Both the position numbers and the translations under genes were made by a program. Under the pieces are notes generated by a model. It saw only the letters and a list, made by a program, of their open reading frames with translations. It was not told where the DNA came from and ran no database searches. Shown in pieces: positions 1 to 11,604 of a stretch of 64,000 nt of DNA (positions are counted from its first letter, which is position 1; each line of letters opens with the position of its first letter). The DNA is from Echria macrotheca (lineage: Eukaryota; Ascomycota; Sordariomycetes; Sordariales; Schizotheciaceae): the NCBI GenBank assembly GCA_030411725.1, contig MU839829.1, positions 1 to 64,000 of the forward strand, written 5' to 3'.

Positions 1-96
1 CCCTAACCCTAACCCTAACCCTAACCCTAACCCTAACCCTAACCCTAACCCTAACCCTAACCCTAACCCTAACCCTAACCCTAACCCTAACCCTAG
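1..96. repeat. Telomere, CCCTAA repeats
   Basis: Fifteen uninterrupted CCCTAA units fill bases 1-90 and a terminal variant CCCTAG follows at 91-96. Read towards the chromosome end this is the TTAGGG repeat used by most filamentous fungi. The array starts at base 1 with the C-rich strand as plus strand, so base 1 is the physical left end of a chromosome or very near it. The transition to unique sequence is abrupt. Confidence 0.98.
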
Positions 97-835
97 CAGC
101 AGCCAAGACATCCCCCTCGACCGATCTCTTCTCCGTCATCAATTTGCGTAGGATCTGTACTGCGCGATCATTGTGATGCGGGGCCAGACCCTACATCACT
201 GGGCAGGGTATAACTACTTAGTATCCTTATTAGGGTATCTGCGGCTATTGTTTTCCAGTCTCTTTAGGTACCGGAAGTCGAAATTTATATGTATTCTGTT
301 ACAGATTCCCAGGCAGGCAAGGGGAGAAGGCCGTAGCGGAAACGAGCTACGGAATCTCCAGATGCCTGGAGCGTGTTGTGATGTGCTGAGCAACGCTGAG
401 TTTGGGTGTTTTCTTTGGCTCGGTGGGCCACTCAATACGTCTCACTCTGCAGAGAATTGCATCGAGCAACAAAACGGTGCATAAACACTATGAAGCTATC
501 CCTGGAACATTCCACCACTTGTGTTCCTGGACGGTTCAGAGCGGTCCAACAACTGCTCTCCAGGATCGTGGCACGATCCGTATGGTCGTTGCCCAGCATG
601 CAATATAAAATGTAAAGCGTACAGGAATGTCCAAAAGAAAGAATATATTCACCAAGCCGTTCACTTCCCATCCTCCCCTTGAAATTCCAGGAAATGAGAG
701 AAACGGGGAATGTCGCGCCACTTTCGTGGCAACAGACATGGCCGGGGACAGGTATGACTGAGGATTCAAGAAAAACAGGGATGAAGGGCCCAGAAGGGAA
801 TCGCAGAGAAAAGGGGTTGGTTAACGTGATGGAAA
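97..835. other. Subtelomeric non-coding stretch
   Basis: I see no gene here. Short reading frames on both strands overlap each other and show no domain or signal peptide. There is no helicase fragment, no obvious tandem repeat and no strongly AT-rich block. It separates the telomere from the 3' end of the multicopper oxidase gene. Confidence 0.6.
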
Positions 836-2893
836 TCACAACATCCGCAGACTTCCTCCCTCAATCCGCATCCGCCGGTGCTTTACGGGCGGCTGAGGAG
901 CCTCCTCGCGCTTTTTGTGTGTAGCCCAGTAGTCATCAAGCACATCCTGAACCTCAGCAACGTTGTTGTATGGCTGTAGACTGGCCATGAACTGAACCTG
1001 CTCGGTGATGGCAGCGTGCGTGAACTTGGCGGCTGTCACCGGCTCGGCCCGCCAGCGAGACTCCATGGGGTCGCGGAAGTCGGTCTCGTTGTAGCCGAGG
1101 TCGAGAAGCTTGGTGACGTTAAAAGCAGCCATCATCTCGTGCTGTAGTTGTGTCAGTGATTCTTCCAAGGTCGCGGAGGGAAACGGGAAAAAGACAAAAA
1201 AAAAAAAAAAAAAAAAAAGGGGGGAGGGGGGCAAAAAGAGGCAAGACACTTACATCCTCATGGATAAGATTATGGCAATGGAACATATAAACACCGTCCC
1301 AGGGAGCATAGTGGGCCTCAACACGGACCGTCTCGCCAGGTGCAAGCCAGACGACATCCTTGAGACCCTGGCTCTCGTAGTTGTACACCGGCCGGTCCTC
1401 ATCATCGCTGCGATATACAACGCGGAAGTCAACTAGGTGGATGTGTATCGGGTGGGACCATCCTCCTCCGCCGTTTTCAAGCTCCCAGAGCTCAACAGAA
1501 CCGCGGGGGACGTTGGCGAGGACGCGGTTGTTGACATCGCTGAAGCCGACGCCGTTGATTCGCCACTGCCCATTGGTGCGCCCGAACTCGAAATGGTGAT
1601 CAGGGTTAGGGCCTGCAGGCGCCGGCCACTTAATCGTTGCCAAAGCCGATGGAACAGTGCTGGGGTCGCTGACGGGGGTTGAGGAGACGACGAAGCGCAT
1701 GACTTTGTTGGTGTGCAGATAGTCGTCATCGGCGCCGACATCCTGGGCATTGCGGAGGGTGATATTCTGGCCAGCAAACGGCGAGAAGTCAAACACTACT
1801 TCGTAGCGCTCGGCCATGCTGACATAGAGATCGGATGTTGTGGCCGGGGCCGAGAGAAGGCCGGCATCCGAGGCGATAACCTGGAATGGGATTCGCGCGG
1901 AGGAGCCCGTCTGCCGCTGGAAGTAAAGCTGGAAAGTTCGTGAAATAGCGGCATTGAGGAAGCGGAAGCGGTACTTGCGCGGCTGCACGTTGAAGTAGGG
2001 CCATGGCTGGCCGTTGACGTGGATCACGTCGCCGTACAGCGAGTCGGTCTCGGTAGCGGGGCTGAAGAGGGAGCCATCCGATTTGTACTGCTTGGCCGAC
2101 AGAATCAAGGGGATGTCGAACTGTCCGTAGCCAGAGGGCAGGCCCAGGCTGTCCTCGGCCGGATCGTGGATGATGTAACCCCCAGCTTGGCCTACTCCTG
2201 TTAGTCAACCCTAACCCTGGGTATGTATTCAGCTTACCAAAATAGGCGTTCTCAGCCGTCTGACGCTGGTTAGCATGCATTGTATTGCCGTCAAAGGAAT
2301 GGAGCTTACATGGTCAATGGCGTGGTCATGATACCACAGGAAACGAGCAGCCTGGCTGTTCGGGTAGAAGTAGTCCTTGAACTCGCCAGCCTTGGTGACA
2401 TCCTCGGCCCACCCGTCCCAAGGGGCACGCTGAGACAGTCAGTCATTCCGATTCGACATGGATCGGAGGGTAGTCATACGGAGTAAGAGCCATGCAAGTG
2501 GACAGAATTGTCCATGGTGGCATTGTTAACGAAGCGGACCACGCTCTCGCGGCCACGCTCGATCAGGAACGTTGGGCCAGGAGACATGCCATCGTAGCCA
2601 ACAAGCGTGGCCGGACCCTTGCCGGGGTAGACCTGCTGAGTGAACTGGTTGATGTGAACCTCATAGTAGTCGATGGGGTTGCCAGTCACAGGGTTGGTGA
2701 TGGTCCTGCGAGCGGTTCAGCTTGAGTGCACCGGTCAAAGGCGGAAACCTCACATGGCAGGAGTCTTGACCGGCGGAATGGGCAAGGGAAACTGGTATAA
2801 CCAGGTGTAAGCGGCGCCCTGCCAGTCCTTGGCCGCAGCAGGAGCAGCAGCAAGGATGGCTAGGGCCAAAGAGTGAACGAGAGACGAGATCAT
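836..2893 (-). CDS. Secreted bilirubin-oxidase-like multicopper oxidase
   Basis: Predicted secreted laccase-type oxidase that takes electrons from a substrate at a type 1 copper and reduces oxygen to water at a trinuclear cluster. Exons (minus strand): 2893-2754, 2705-2480, 2429-2310, 2259-2238, 2191-1254, 1141-836, giving 583 aa with phases that close exactly. A signal peptide covers about residues 1-21. All four copper motifs are present: HLH at 116-118, WYHDH at 154-158, HPIHIH at 416-421 and HCHNLIH at 474-480, followed by a methionine at 485, the expected axial ligand. Overall pattern and length match Myrothecium-type bilirubin oxidase (about 570 aa). Odd points are a 22-nt exon (2238-2259), a 46-bp intron (2192-2237) containing telomere-like CCCTAACCCT, and a last intron (1142-1253) with a run of 23 A. 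True substrate is unknown; phenols or bilirubin are family inference. Confidence 0.92.
1196..1231. repeat. Homopolymer run A23 then G6-A-G6
   Basis: Twenty-three A (1196-1218) are followed by G6 A G6 inside the last intron of the multicopper oxidase gene. On the coding strand this is C-rich then T23, forming an exceptionally long polypyrimidine tract before the acceptor at 1142. Run length may be inexact in the assembly but does not affect the coding frame. Confidence 0.9.
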
Positions 2894-3037
2894 GGTTGCG
2901 GCCAGAAATGAGTGACTGGCAAAAAGAGCGACGGTTGAGTGAAAGAACGGCGGCGATGGTGCCGCCAAGGGGAAGGAGTGAAGTGAGTGGATGATGATGA
3001 GGATACAAGAACACCCAAGATGGTGAGAATCTCGCCG

Positions 3038-3043
3038 TTTATA
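3038..3043 (-). promoter_or_regulatory. TATA box of oxidase gene
   Basis: TATAAA on the minus strand about 145 nt upstream of the chosen ATG at 2893, a plausible core promoter position that supports that start over upstream in-frame sequence. Confidence 0.5.
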
Positions 3044-6000
3044 TCCATCTCGTAGCGGAGAGAACTTGACTATCCAGGGGGGGCGGTTGATCCACGCTGC
3101 CAGGTTAAACTTGCCCGTCCAGCCAGACTATCTCAGACAACCCATTGTTCAGCAGCACGGACAGACTGCAGACAAGTGTGAAGAATATTGGTACTGGACG
3201 CCATCACGGCTGATGTCGACTGGGTCGGTGGGTCAATATTCGACCTGATGGGGATGTTGGTGGTGTGGACTAGACTACCCCTAGATCGTTGATGTGGTGG
3301 TTCACGCGAGTGTTGTCGATAGTTCGATAGTCTAGGCCGAAAGCTCAACGAAGGTGTGCCCGCCCAAGCGCGCGCGTGATATGCTTTTGATAGAAAGTGG
3401 GGAGTCTGAGAAGTAAAGGGAGGCACGCGTCATGGACTAGGGTCGACGAAGTGGTGTGGTGACATCTGCACGACAACAGAAACCAAAGCCCCGTTCATTT
3501 CGGCAGGTGCGGGAAACGATGGGTCTTTCTTAGGTTTTCGACGGCCAGGAGGTGTTAACTGCATGCAGATTACCAACATCGACCAGAAGACCTAGCAAGG
3601 ATGAGATACTGCGTGGCGAAACGGGGCTGAAAAGAACATCTAGATTCCAGCTGAAATGGTGAATACGGTAGGTACCTTTCTTACTTAATCACCCCTGGGG
3701 CTGTTATTTGGCACCCGAACAGTTCCAAAACTGTTTACCGTTGGTATGCCGGATTGCAAATCCACTTCCTTCAAACATTGAAGAAATTGGGGACTCGAAA
3801 GCAAGACATCCCCGGGTAGAGCACAGCAGAGAAGTTCCAAAGATCTGACCGAGAGCTTGGGTACGTCACATATCCGATGGTACCTGCATGTGAGGTGACC
3901 ACGCCGTAAGGAGACAGCCACTCACAAGACAACCAAGGCAGCCCCATAGCCAGGGGCCATTGGGTCCTCAGTCATCCCGTCAGCCTCATTCCGGTCTAAA
4001 CCCGTGAGTTATGCGGAGTGCTCTAGCGCCTCTGCCGCGGAGAATTTGGCGTTGGCACCTTGTAACGTTATCCTGTGTGATGAAGGGGTGTCCTCGCGCT
4101 TGTGCTTGGTTGTACGTTTGACGGCTGCAGCCGCTCAGATTATTGGGATGGTGGGTCCCGCAGAAGGAAGCAAGTGAGAGAGGATAGTCAAACAATAGAC
4201 TTAGGCTGTGCTTGGACGTGTAACGGCAGTGAGGTGTCACTATGTCCTTGGCGCTGGGTCCGGGACGGCGCGGAGTGGGTGCACGGTACGCGTTGGAGAG
4301 CGGGACCGGCGGAGAGTTCGAGTTCTCCGACTGCGCGACCGACTCTATTCTTGTAAGTAGGGCATGATTCGGACTTGCTCCCCAAGCCTACCTTATGAAG
4401 TGCGCAAAAAGAACTCCTATTTGACCTCGGTTGAGTTTGGGCACTTCAGGGATGCCTAGTGGCAAAAGTCGATATACCAGACCTACGGAAACCACAGTGT
4501 GAGTTCACTCCTTCAGTGGAGGATCGTGGACATCGGGGTTTTCACGAGTGATCACTCTTGTCGTTACGGTGCATCGCCAAGACCATGACGGGCGCAAAAG
4601 CATGCGACAGAAAACCCCGGTCTCGGGAGTCATGGTTCTGGTACTTCATTTGACGTGCAGCGGCTGGTGGAGGCTGTGATCGGCTTTCAGTCCGTATACA
4701 CAGGGTATCGTCCGGCTGCAGAGAAAGAAACGGAACTCATGTGGCTGAAAGACTATCACGGTGCCTTGGGTTGTGGAGAAGTCTGCCACGGGGATACGCA
4801 AAACCCCAGTTTCCTCTGCAATACGCATACCCACCACATCGGTAACCTCGTGTCTGTGGCCAGACTCCTCTGAATGCTTCCGCCCTGTCGATATTGTAGT
4901 AACAGTGTTTGCGGATTCAATAGTGAGCTTGGCATCTCCTTGGCAGCGTTCAGCATATCTTGGCATCCCCGCGTCCCAGACTGTCATTGCTCACCGGCTG
5001 TCGTTACTCGCCAACTAATGCAGGATTGTCCCGTCCCCGAACAGCGGGTGGTGTCCCGAGCGGCGGCGAGAAGGATGACCCGGGCGCCGAGAGAGCTTGA
5101 TTTACCTTAAAGCTGTGTTCAAGATCGCCGGTTTTCTTGGGCCACAATCACATTTTATGCTTGTTTATCCCGCCAACTCGACAACCAGATTCGGGGCTTG
5201 GCACTTACAACTGGTCGTCCTTAACTTCAGGCTTCCCCGGTTAGGAGACAAGATACGTAGTGGCGGGTTGACAACAGATAAACTATATCGCCCTAGTGAG
5301 GTCTGGACTCTGGCGATGTTTCCAGCTTCAGCAAAAGGCGGTTCACCGTCGGGTAGCGCACATACACGTAGCAGCGGATGTGGAGATGTGCCGCCCGTGC
5401 CCCTGCATTGCGAATGGAAGATGGGAATGTCGACCCGAGCCGCTTGGGTATCTCGAAAGAGAAGGGTAATATTAACCGACCAATTCGTACTGTGGTAAAG
5501 CATTTGGCGCGTTACAACCTCTCTAAACGTCCTCGGTGTACTTGCATGCAGCAAGTTTGCAAGGGGTCGGCAGATGCCGTACCTGCATGTCCAGACGTAC
5601 ATAAAGACATCGAAAAGAGCAGACACCCTGGTCTCAAGTAGGTACCTTAAGGCCCACTAGCGATATCATTCTCAGATGTAACCTTCGGGCCTGTACCAAA
5701 CTTGGATCAATATCCGCGAGCGATCTTGATGAAAACATCTGCCGCGTCTTGGCGGCTACACGGTCTGCCTGGTCAGCTGCGCGCGCAGAAAGGGGAAGGC
5801 GAAAGAAGAGGCAAAAATAGACACGAGGCAGCCCTGATTACGGAATGACTTCGTCTGCCATGTGTCGGTACGACCCATCGCCGTGTGGTAAGCGACGATC
5901 TACGCTCGGGACGGGATGGACAGCGCCACCGTCCATCATCCGCTGCTGACGATGTTGCTGAATGCAGGGTCCAGCTGAAAGCCGGGAAACTGAATTTCAG

Positions 6001-6888
6001 CTGAGAAGTAAACAATATCGTTAGTCAAGCCTGTTTGCCTCCCACCTTTCGGGTATCAACGGAATTTGCCATCAGCTCGCACTAATGTCATCAATACCGT
6101 AGCACGGTACCAGGGGTTGAATGGTGCCAACCGTATGTATTGGGCGGAAGGAGCCCGCGTTCCTAAGGCGGTCCAGGATCTTCGCTATGGCTAAGATGTA
6201 ACCACGCTTTATGATAGCACAAGCCTGTCGTGACCCCTTTTCACCGCGTCGCGAGACCTTTACACTATTCCTTGAACAACATCATCTTCTTGGCGACACC
6301 TATATCTAGAAGGAGTTGGGTTAGTCTTGGATATTGCCTCATGCAGTAATTATTAACGAGAGTCTACGGGCTACTTGGACCCAACCAGTGGAACCTATGT
6401 TGACAGCCCTGAGAATCATACGGTCCAGTCGATAGCCTTGTTACTCATGACCACCAAGAAGACCACATACAATGAGCTGTTGCGAATTTTATAGTATCAG
6501 CTCAGCTCAATATCCGAAGGCCTGTGCGATATAACTCGCGCATGGTGGATGACCTTGCAGAAGCCGTGATCTCCTCGAGCAATACGCCAAGATCTGTACG
6601 CACATCCGATCGCACCTGCATCGAAGCCAAGCATGACATCCTGACCTTTGATTGCCAATATGCAAGGTATCATGTTCTTAGAAGACTCACATGCTACCAA
6701 GACCACATGAAAAGGTACCTAATATCGAAGCCGGCAGTGGTATTCTAGATGTCATAACCAAAGCAAGAATACGCGGATGATGCCCTCGACTATTACCCCT
6801 AGAACTAGTAAAGCGTTCACCCAATGTTTGAACGGTTATCCTTGCCCTCTTTCTCGAGGAACACGATTTTCGTGACTCTTCAGATGAG

Positions 6889-6894
6889 TATAAA
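6889..6894 (+). promoter_or_regulatory. TATA box of secreted protein gene
   Basis: TATAAA about 109 nt upstream of the ATG at 7003, in a pyrimidine-rich leader (CTC/CCTC stretches at 6915-6950), typical of strongly expressed fungal promoters. Confidence 0.5.
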
Positions 6895-7002
6895 TCAGAC
6901 AGAGATCACCATGAACTCTCTCCCTTCCCCCTCCTCATCCTCATCCGCCGAGGACCAGTATCTACCACTGTCTTTGCAGTCTAGCTGCATCCATTCTTTA
7001 CC

Positions 7003-9059
7003 ATGAAGTTTCTTGTCACTCTTTTCTTCCTCATTCTCGGGGTGCTCTCTGTGGATGTTCCCATCATCCTGGACGGCGCTCTGGTTGATGCCACGGCGAC
7101 TGACGACTCGTACAACACCGGTGGCACCATCTCGGTCAACGGATGGACCGTGAATGTTCCAAAGAACATGCTCGTGTCCTTTCCCGCCGCATTCGTTCCT
7201 TGGAAGGAGTTTGTTGCCAACAAGTCTGCTGTTTTGGGTTTCGAGGTTAACGTAAGCAACGCCTTTTGTCAAGAGATAGTTCATCAACTTACTAGGCTCT
7301 AGGTAGCCGGCAACATCGTCGACGGAAATCCGCTCGCTGCCCAGGTCATTGTTACCGAGTTCGTCATGGAGACCAACCAGGGCTACATTGAGCAGATCAA
7401 CTTCGACGGCAGTATGAAGATTCGCAACGGACCGACGATCCGTATCAACGATCCCAACGCAGTCTTCTCGGCTGGCTTCTCGTACCCTTTCATGGTGTCG
7501 GATGACGAAAGCCCCAGCGTCAGCGCCTACTCTGGCTTTCCCATGTGTGTGCCCCGTTCGGCCAACGACACTCTTTGCCCTCTTTCCAACCGGCCGCTGC
7601 TCCCTTCGGGTGCTCCTAGACGCGTCTTGTAAGTCATGCACGCCTACTTGTTGTCTCCGCGCATCGGCTAATTCCGTGCAGTCAAGCCCCTGACCCGCTC
7701 ATCATGGCTCCTTTCATGATTGGCGACTTCATAGTTTACCGCGGATTCCGGGCTCCCAACAACGAGTTGATCTGCTTCGAGATCGTTGCGTGGAATGTCC
7801 AGGTCACTACAACCGGGTCTCCGACCTACATCCGCATCGAGGAGACCCTGGTTGGCGTGTATACCTCTGATACCAGTGGTGAAGTCGCCGAGACTCGCTT
7901 CGTTGGCGTTTCTTCCGATGCATCTGCCACCATCTCCATTCAAGCCATCGACATTGACCCTTGCACTGGTGAGGAGACATACCGCTCTGTCAGTGTGGCT
8001 CAACAGCGCCCCGAGGTTGGCGGCCGGAACAAATGGATCTCGCGCATTGACGGCAACGTCCCGAGCATTTACACCCGCGAGTACCGTGCCATTGCCAGCA
8101 CCGGAACCGTTCTCACCAAAAACGGCTTGACTGCCGGCCAGTATGTTGCCCCCATTCTCGAGTGGATCCAACCCGAACTCCTGGTGCCCGGAAACGAGCC
8201 CCTGATCAACGAGTTCTCGGCCATGAGCCACCTGACCAAGGGTGTTGGCCCGGACGAGCACGGAAATATCTGGGGTCCGCTTGAGCCTTTCCCCCAAACC
8301 GGCGTCACTGTCTTCAACATTTCCACCTGTCCCAACACCCCGACCGACCCTACCGATCCCACTGACCCCAGCGGGCCCCTAACCACCGCTCCCCGCATCC
8401 AAGCTACCATTGGCACCACGGTGACTGTGAACTCCGGCAACAAGTTGTTCGTGCGATCGGACGACACCTTCACCCTCAAGGGCTTCCAGGACAACAACTC
8501 GCCCGTCTTCTCCAACGACACGCTCACATGGACCTGGACCATCGTCGACGCCGACTCGGCCGGTACCCAAGCGAACCTGCAGACCTTCACGCCCGCCACA
8601 GATGGCAAGTCCGCCAGCGTGCGGTTCCGCAGCACCGCCCCGACAGGTGATTACGTGTTCCAACTGTCCATCACGTCGGCGAGCCAGAACACGACGGGCA
8701 CGGCCACTTTCACAGTCAATTTCTTCACAGGCCCCGACACCGTCTCGGTGGAGGCCGTCACCTGGACGAGCTCGCAGAGCGGTACTATCAGTGTCACCTG
8801 CAAGAGCAACTACCTCGTCGACTCCAAGGTCGGTATGACGGTGACGTATCCCGGCGACAAAGGGATTACAACCTCGGCTATGGCTGCTACGCCACCGGGA
8901 AGCGGATTGTGGGCGTTCTCGGCGAGGAAGGTCAGCCAGCCGGGTAACATCAGCTGCCAGAGCTTGTTGGGCGGGAGTGCGACGCGAACTGGCACTACGG
9001 CTAAGAGAGATCTGACTTTCACCTCGAGGGTCACCCGGGGGTTGAAGGCTGCCGTTTGA
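7003..9059 (+). CDS. Secreted protein of unknown function, beta-rich, two-domain
   Basis: Exons 7003-7251, 7303-7628 and 7682-9059 give 650 aa with clean phases; introns are 51 and 53 bp. The N-terminus MKFLVTLFFLILGVLSVDVP is a signal peptide. A large N-terminal domain (to about residue 430) is rich in beta-type sequence with few cysteines. A linker PTDPTDPTDPSGP near residue 420 then leads to a Ser/Thr-rich C-terminal part that looks like one or two Ig/PKD-like beta sandwiches (alternating WTWTIVDAD and DYVFQLSIT patterns), with a cysteine pair late in the chain. The proline-threonine linker is typical of secreted modular proteins. I do not recognise the family and no catalytic motif is evident; an adhesin, cell-wall protein or uncharacterised enzyme are all possible. 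Extracellular location is the only firm inference. Confidence 0.85.
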
Positions 9060-9325
9060 AAATTCTGCAGCTTTTCTGAGACCTTATCAGTCTTTCGGAT
9101 GTTCGGTGGGGTGATGCCTGACGATTTCCTAAGTTCTTCAACCTTTGGCCTTCTGTTACATATTCATCTTGTTGGGATCGCTGCGCCTTCGTGTATTCGG
9201 TCAATATTTGGTGTGTCATATAGTCCGAGTTATTGGTTACCTGTATGACTGAATGAGAATTGTAAGGTACCTTGCGAGATAAGGAAGAGTGCACCTTGTT
9301 TCCGGTGATTTTATGTGCCGTCCAA
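9060..9325. other. 3' flank of secreted protein gene
   Basis: No gene seen between the stop at 9059 and the MITE-like element. Contains one AGGTACCT palindrome at 9265-9272. Confidence 0.5.
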
Positions 9326-9745
9326 TAGGGGTGCACCCCCCTTTTGATCCGTACGCATCCCCTTGAAGATATAATTCTCGTGTAAAGCCTCAGAAACAAG
9401 CGTCTGTGCGTAATAAAAATAGTAAAAGAGCTATTAATAAGGGCTTTATGATATTTATGATCCATTACTTACGTTCTTAAGGCTTTGTTTCCCGGAAACA
9501 ACATATAAAAGGGCCCGACCCAACGCATATCCAGGAATTTAGCGATATATGAACGTACCTAACTGCCTTATACCTTTACTTCTATTAGCATTTATAAGTT
9601 TAAAACACATTACACGTTAGTAAATAGGCATCTGACAAATATATATACAGCTTTCGGGGAAAATATCAACAGTAAATTAGCGGGCAGATGCGTAAAACGC
9701 CATGGCGGGGGGATGCACCCGGGGCAAAAGGGGGGTGCACCCCTA
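9326..9745. mobile_element. MITE-like element with 19-bp perfect TIRs and TA flanks
   Basis: The 19-mer GGGGTGCACCCCCCTTTTG at 9328-9346 recurs as its exact reverse complement at 9725-9743. Both ends are flanked by TA (9326-9327 and 9744-9745), the target duplication of Tc1/mariner/pogo elements. Immediately inside, GCATCCCC-type sequence is again inverted but imperfect (about 9353-9361 against 9710-9718). The element proper is 416 bp. Its core (about 9400-9690) is clearly AT-richer than its surroundings and has no open reading frame, so it is non-autonomous. It lies between the 3' ends of two genes. Family assignment to a mariner-type MITE is inference from TA flanks and size. Confidence 0.8.
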
Positions 9746-9772
9746 TCAGATGCCTTTTATGTCACTGCCTGT

Positions 9773-11604
9773 CTAGGGAGCTTTGGGACTATCTGGTCCA
9801 GCCGGGCCTTGCAGTTCTACTGCATCCACGATGTAGTTTGCGCTTAGGAATGCTGCATCCCCAGATCCGTAGACGCCCATCGTCAATGTGTTCGTGCCTT
9901 CTTTCAACGTGCCGGCCGGTATTTTCCAGGTATACACGTCGCCATATCCTCTATATGCGCCCCGTGTCACGCCACGGGAGTCGATGAGTTTCTGGGTCAT
10001 TAGCAGCCCCCCGAGGACATCTTTGCGGGACACTCACCGGTGCGCCCGGATCCTTTCCTTGCCAGCTCCCAATCTTCACAGATGGTCTCCCACCCTTGAA
10101 TGATAGGGTCGTGCCCACCCGAAGGGTCATCTCAGACGCGGCTTGGGTTGACGTAAGGGTAAAGGTAATTGTCGCTGTCCCGCCCTGTTTGGAAAACAAA
10201 GCCATGGGGAAGTCCTTCGCCGAGGACTTGCCCACGGTATAATCGCCCCCCCATGTGCCCATTCGCACGTCAGATGGATGCATCCGCTCGATCTTGTCAC
10301 CGTTCTTCAGCTCCATAGGCCGCCCGTCAAAGTGGCCAACACGCCAGACAACCGACGGATTTGGCTCGGTCGATGTGATGTTTTTGGTCGCCGTCCCACC
10401 CGCAGTGACTGTGACCGATTCTTGGGCGATGGGAAACTCCCCACGGTAAAGCTTGACCGTGTATGTCCCGGGTTTCATCAGCGGAGATTTGTACTTGCCA
10501 TCTTCGCCAGCAATTGTCCAATACTGTGAGCCATTGTTGTACCAATGCAAGACAGCCTGAAAACCAGGGGCCACACCAGTGGCATAACCGGAGACACTCC
10601 CCCGCTTACTTGCCGGAACGTAGCCTTGGATGGAAAGGGAGTCGAAGAAGCCGGTATCAAGATCCCCAGATGGCTGAGCTCCCGTTCTGCTAGCCATCAG
10701 TTTAGAACTGCTTGGAATGATTAGACATGACAAACGTGAATTTCATCCCGTACGGCCCCATCAGCCCGAACCTCCATGACTCGGTCCGGACATGACCGGA
10801 GTTCCAGTAGACGTACAGCTCCTGGTCGTCGCCGCTCTGCGAGTTGATGTCTCTCATAAAGGGACCTCCAGATGAGGTTTCGTAGGCAGTTCCGGGCATT
10901 ATCATCCAGATTCCGATATTCTGCAAAGTGCCATCAGCATCATGCTGAGAGGTGGTCGGAAAACTGTAGTTCGAATCCACATACCTTTCCCGTAACGCCA
11001 TGGACCTGGTCGTCTATGAAGCGATCTGAAGTGTACATCTTACAGCGTGTCTGGCCATTCGGACACTTGAACGTGTCTTTGCCCTCAAAGGCAGTGCAGC
11101 CGTCCAGATTCGCGACATCCCCATGCCAACCGTTCGGCACAGCAGACCTGCGCAACCTGGCCAGAAACCTCAGCTCACCAGGACTGACTTCGCCCGTGAT
11201 ATACGTCGCCATGTAAATGATGGGATCGCCGGATTTGGCGATATAATATTGTGTGACAGGTTGAGACCCGGCGACCACGGCAATGCGCACATAACCGTTG
11301 ACCGTATCCGCGGTGACCTTTGACGTGCCCAAGCCTGAGTTGATCTGCGTCATCTTGCTGGTTCCCTGGTACTGTACGCCATTGTACAGCAGGCTGGTGA
11401 TATCGCCAGTGGTCCTGCAGGGATGGTATCAGTTGCGCATCCAACTGAGAAGAACATGGACACGTACTTGCTGACATCGAAGACGAGCCCGGCATTTGTG
11501 TCGACGCTGTAGGAATTGCCCTTACTCGTCAGCCCAAAAGCCGCCTGCACTCCGCCCCCAAGCCCAAACATCGCAAGGGCGCCCGATATCACGCATGACC
11601 ACAT
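9773..11604 (-). CDS. Rhamnogalacturonan lyase, PL4
   Basis: Predicted secreted pectin lyase cleaving rhamnogalacturonan I by beta-elimination. Exons (minus): 11604-11468, 11414-10985, 10920-10736, 10686-10038, 9991-9773; 539 aa, matching the about 530 aa of fungal RglA-type enzymes. A signal peptide (MWSCVISGALAMFGLGGGVQA) is followed by AFGLTSKGNSYSVDTNAGLVF, the usual PL4 start. Other landmarks are WMIMPGTAYETSSGGPFMRD, WRFGLMGPYGM, the FnIII-like middle domain (GSVSGYATG, YTVKLYRGEF) and the C-terminal carbohydrate-binding-like domain (WRVGHFDGRP, SRGVTRGAYRG, NYIVDAVEL). The second intron (10921-10984) could also end 24 nt earlier at an in-frame CAG; I chose the version with a good branch point. 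The 3' end stops 28 bp from the MITE-like element, so the element may influence transcript ending. Confidence 0.9.

Larger units (their letters stand above)
2894..7002. other. Gene-poor 4.1-kb interval
   Basis: It holds the promoter of the oxidase gene on the left and that of the secreted protein gene on the right. Reading frames of 60-150 codons occur (for example 4646-4987 and 5165-5626, minus strand) but have overlapping rivals on the other strand and no domain, signal peptide or splice pattern that I recognise. Three copies of the palindrome AGGTACCT lie at 3670, 5640 and 6713. I see no transposon ends. Confidence 0.5.

Noticed and set aside
1110..1436. Lysine-rich plus-strand frame around the poly-A tract
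   Set aside because: It is a shadow created by the A23 run in an intron of the oxidase gene on the other strand.
2207..2221. Internal telomere array
   Set aside because: Only about two CCCTAA-like units inside an intron, far too short for an interstitial telomere tract; kept only as a note in the findings.
5165..5626. 153-codon minus-strand frame in the gene-poor interval
   Set aside because: An equally long frame covers it on the plus strand, there is no domain or signal peptide, and composition is not protein-like.
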